IMG/VR virus record: IMGVR_UViG_3300030388_001881
Coordinates: 1 to 34,044 of that record
Direction: 5' to 3' (one strand)
Length of the DNA stretch: 34,044 bases
Source of the DNA: a virus
In this document: piece by piece, positions 31,896-34,044 of the stretch
How positions within the stretch are numbered: the stretch's first letter is position 1
How the letters are laid out: every line of letters begins with the position of its first letter
The notes under the pieces: generated by a model
The model's database searches: none
Told to the model about the DNA's origin: nothing
The model's input: only the letters and a program-made list of their open reading frames with translations
Made by a program: the position numbers and the translations under genes

Positions 31896-32630
31896 CTATA
31901 GAATATAATTTTGTCGCGGTACCATACTATAACTAGCTTTTTCTACATCTTCGCTAGCCGCTCTAGAAAACTCTTCCTCATAAATTGATTTTAAAAGTTG
32001 AACACGATCAGGAGCATATTTCATAGCTACATAATAAGCTAGTCCTGCTACTAAGCAGGGCATAAAACGAAAAGGTATTTGTGCATTTTTTGTATATTGA
32101 TTTATATCTGTCATACGTAAAGATGCATAATAAGTCATAGTGTATGTCGAATCAGCTTGAGGAAACATATAAAGTGTAGGAAGAATTGTTCTTTCAAAAT
32201 AAAATTGAGAAGGTCTACCTTGAGTAGTTTTAACTGTGTAGTCTAAATAAGTAGATCTACCAATTCTTGTCATGGAGAAATCTCCATTGGTATTACTCAT
32301 AACAGCCGTATCAATATCAATTATTTGAGAACTATCATTATCATCAGTAGTTGCAGTCCCTGCGGAATCAACCGAATATAAAGTAGCCCCTGAAATAGAT
32401 TGTGTCCCTGCAACTATTGTTGCAGAACGACGTTGAATAGTCCATAGATTTAAACCTCTATTAGCCCATTCTGCTATTAATAAATTAATAGAACGTCTTG
32501 CGGTCTTTAATTCGTACCCAGTACGATCTTGCAAACCGCAGCGTTCATAAGCTTCTTCAATCAACGAATCAAGATCTAATATAAATCCTGCTGTCGTGGA
32601 ATAAGAAGGTGTGCCTGTATTTATAGCCAT
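31896..32630 (-). CDS. P22 gp4-like tail accessory / neck protein
   Basis: 244 residues. LDLDSLIEEAYERCGLQDRTGYELKTARRSINLLIAEWANRGLNLW (18-63) is the signature helical part of neck proteins that attach to the portal ring. The middle is beta (SRTxxYLDYTVKTTQGRPSQFYFERTI), and the end is helical (LLKSIYEEEFSRAASEDV). Together with the 30760 and 20487 proteins it would build the portal-to-tail connector. It is 4 nt upstream of the basic protein's stop. Confidence 0.75.
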   Translation of the reverse strand: MAINTGTPSYSTTAGFILDLDSLIEEAYERCGLQDRTGYELKTARRSINLLIAEWANRGLNLWTIQRRSATIVAGTQSISGATLYSVDSAGTATTDDNDSSQIIDIDTAVMSNTNGDFSMTRIGRSTYLDYTVKTTQGRPSQFYFERTILPTLYMFPQADSTYTMTYYASLRMTDINQYTKNAQIPFRFMPCLVAGLAYYVAMKYAPDRVQLLKSIYEEEFSRAASEDVEKASYSMVPRQNYIL

Positions 32631-32634
32631 TCAA

Positions 32635-33342
32635 TTATTTTACTCTTCCACCCTTAGAAGCTCTCAGTGATGGTACAGGTTTTCCGTCTTTTCCTATAAC
32701 AGTTCCAGAAGGTAACCCTCTTCTTCCAGGTCTTCTTCCTGGCACTGGCATTCCTCTTGGAATTGGGGCGAGGCGTGGTCTTTGTGGAGGTCTTGTTCGT
32801 CCAGGTCTTCTTCCTGGGCTAGGGTTTTGTGGAGGTCTTCCGCCATCAGGCTCGAATGGCTGAGCTTGTTGTCCTGGTCTTGTTTGAGGCATTTTTCGTC
32901 CAGGAGCCGGGCCTTCTTCCTTCCTACCCGCAATGTCAGACATGTTTGGACGGCTTTTACGTGATCGCAATGCTGCAACTCCAGCCCCTCCTAGTCCAAG
33001 GAAATCTCTCCTGGCTTTAAATTTACTACTTGGCTTCATATTTTCTATTTGTTCTTTTAACTTTTCTATGGTTTTCTTAGCGACTGCTAATGATCTTGAC
33101 GGACCAGTTTTCTTCACACGCCCACCTTTTTTAAAAGCAGTTGGTGTATTAATAACAGAACCTTCTCTAGATCCAGATGCCATTCCGCCACCTCTCATCT
33201 TAGCGGTTTTCTTTTTAGCCATTCCGCCACGTTTCATAGCAGTTTTCTTTTTAGGGCCCATCATTCCGCCCATATTTTTCTTAGCAGTTTTCTTTTTAGC
33301 CATTCCGCCACGTTTCATAGCAGTTTTCTTTTTACCCATCAT
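32635..33342 (-). CDS. Very basic Lys/Arg/Pro-rich protein with tandem KKKTAMKRGGMA repeats
   Basis: 235 residues. The first 60 are repeats of KKKTAMKRGGMAKKKTAK, resembling histone H1 tails and the Lys/Gly/Met-rich proteins seen in other marine phages. A short coiled coil (KKTIEKLKEQIENMK, 89-103) follows. The remainder is Pro/Gly/Arg-rich (PGRRPGRTRPPQRPR). No enzyme motif. It is strongly cationic, so DNA or RNA binding is likely: condensing packaged DNA, or passing into the host with the ejected DNA (inference). The repeats are encoded by two 52-nt direct repeats. Confidence 0.72.
   Translation of the reverse strand: MMGKKKTAMKRGGMAKKKTAKKNMGGMMGPKKKTAMKRGGMAKKKTAKMRGGGMASGSREGSVINTPTAFKKGGRVKKTGPSRSLAVAKKTIEKLKEQIENMKPSSKFKARRDFLGLGGAGVAALRSRKSRPNMSDIAGRKEEGPAPGRKMPQTRPGQQAQPFEPDGGRPPQNPSPGRRPGRTRPPQRPRLAPIPRGMPVPGRRPGRRGLPSGTVIGKDGKPVPSLRASKGGRVK
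33202..33334. repeat. Two 52-nt direct repeats encoding the basic tandem unit
   Basis: 33202-33253 and 33283-33334 are identical except for one base (AGCGG against AGCAG). They lie 29 nt apart and code the KKKTAMKRGGMAKKKTA unit. The near-perfect identity including third positions indicates recent duplication. Confidence 0.85.
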
Positions 33343-33935
33343 GATAGACCTCCATTGATCTTCTTATAATTTTGTTCTCTAGATATAACGACGTCTCGAT
33401 AATATCTTTTTGGCCATTGTTTATAATAGCCTTGTTTTTTTAATTTATCAGAAGCTTGTTGTAATTGCGAGAACTTTTGTACTAGCATCATTGAATATTT
33501 TAAATCGCTTTCTACCGCTGGTATAGTTCCTTGGGGAGCTACAAGAAATTTCTGATCTTCTTCCGTGGCAGGGTTAGACGGGTGAAAGCTCATAAAATAC
33601 ATGTCTTTTTTATTATATAATTGGTTAAACTCTTCGGTAATTTCATGTAGTTTTTGAGAGGAATAGCTATAATAAGGATCACAGAATATTAATATTTCTG
33701 ATACATCAAAAAGTAAATTTTTAAGATAGTCGCTTAATTCATGTTTATAGACGCTTCCTTTACTTTTCACGGACACCCAAACTTTTTTATCATGCCATGC
33801 TTTTTTAGCAAAAGGGCAAGCAGGTACTCCTCCTAAATGAAGATTAGGCACTTCAAGGTAATGTTTAGACCATAGTCTAACATCATCTATTATCTCTGTT
33901 CTACCTGTTTTCAAGATGTGTGCCGTCCATTTCAA
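33339..33935 (-). CDS. Conserved marine phage protein of unknown function (TTG start)
   Basis: 198 residues from TTG at 33935; the frame has a stop 21 nt upstream and no ATG or GTG nearer, so TTG is the only choice. Conserved pieces: LWSKHYLEVPNLHLGGVPACPFAKKAWHDKKVWV (21-54), DVSEILIFCDPYYSY (77-91), and FMSFHPSNPATEEDQKFLV (114-132). The PACPFAKKAW and FHPSNPA motifs look like an active or binding site, but I cannot assign a reaction. It overlaps the upstream gene by 35 nt and the basic gene by 4. Confidence 0.68.
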   Translation of the reverse strand: MKWTAHILKTGRTEIIDDVRLWSKHYLEVPNLHLGGVPACPFAKKAWHDKKVWVSVKSKGSVYKHELSDYLKNLLFDVSEILIFCDPYYSYSSQKLHEITEEFNQLYNKKDMYFMSFHPSNPATEEDQKFLVAPQGTIPAVESDLKYSMMLVQKFSQLQQASDKLKKQGYYKQWPKRYYRDVVISREQNYKKINGGLS

Positions 33936-34044
33936 AACGGATTGACTTTATTTTGTAATTCATTTCCAATAGCTCCTGTTTTAGCTCTAAGATATTTTGA
34001 TTCGCTTTAATATCAGCTATTTCATTTTTAAACAATTCAAAATC
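33901..34044 (-). CDS. C-terminal end of a coiled-coil protein, truncated by window edge
   Basis: My translation gives 47 in-frame residues from the right edge down to TAG at 33901-33903. They form an amphipathic helix (FELFKNEIADIKANQNILELKQELLEM) ending HLENR. The overlap with the next gene by 35 nt suggests the two are coupled. Identity cannot be determined from this fragment. Confidence 0.5.
   Translation of the reverse strand, partial: DFELFKNEIADIKANQNILELKQELLEMNYKIKSIRFEMDGTHLENR

Noticed and set aside
1-34044. tRNA genes, integrase/attachment site, endolysin
   Set aside because: No cloverleaf was noticed in the few short gaps, and no protein with integrase or peptidoglycan hydrolase motifs was found; absence in this window does not exclude them elsewhere in the genome.

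Overview
The window is 34 kb of AT-rich, densely packed DNA that reads as part of a lytic, podovirus-like tailed phage genome of marine type. Evidence for this is family-A DNA polymerase, a stand-alone primase and helicases on one side, and P22-style neck/hub and ejection proteins, an S74 tail fibre, a glycine-rich fibre and many 2-oxoglutarate/Fe(II) oxygenases on the other. No integrase, repressor, transposase, tRNA or CRISPR array was seen. The host cannot be read from the sequence; the low GC and gene families suit an AT-rich marine bacterium (inference). Terminase, portal, major capsid and endolysin genes are not in view, so the window is not the whole genome; head genes probably lie beyond the right edge.

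Layout. (1) 1-7847, minus strand: replication and nucleotide-metabolism block transcribed leftward: two small conserved proteins, a putative ssDNA-binding protein, a primase, a cytosine-5 DNA methyltransferase with a second gene nested in another frame of the same strand, a UvrD-like helicase, a DUF6378-like protein, a Myb/SANT-PD-(D/E)XK protein and the 5' part of polA. (2) 7924-9363, plus: a SNF2-type helicase, divergent from block 1. (3) 9352-17926, minus: five large low-complexity or helical proteins, probably internal/ejection proteins, plus a small membrane protein, led by a good sigma70-like promoter at 18002-18030. (4) 18062-23759, plus: 2OG oxygenases, a glycosyltransferase, a P22 gp10-like hub protein and small virion-associated proteins. 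(5) 23756-23971, minus: a small Cys-rich coiled-coil gene. (6) 24107-26208, plus: three more 2OG oxygenases and one unknown. (7) 26217-34044, minus: tail fibres, tail-tip and neck proteins, and a very basic Lys/Arg-rich protein.

The genes are packed with 1-35 nt overlaps; the TAATG stop/start junction occurs at least seven times. There is no gene-free stretch longer than about 140 bases. Most notable are: the nested gene at 3481-4374 with its own Shine-Dalgarno inside the methyltransferase gene; six 2OG-Fe(II) oxygenases plus a glycosyltransferase interleaved with structural genes; and one oxygenase gene (22910-23509) whose TAATG junction has become TAATC, so its apparent start codon is ATC.
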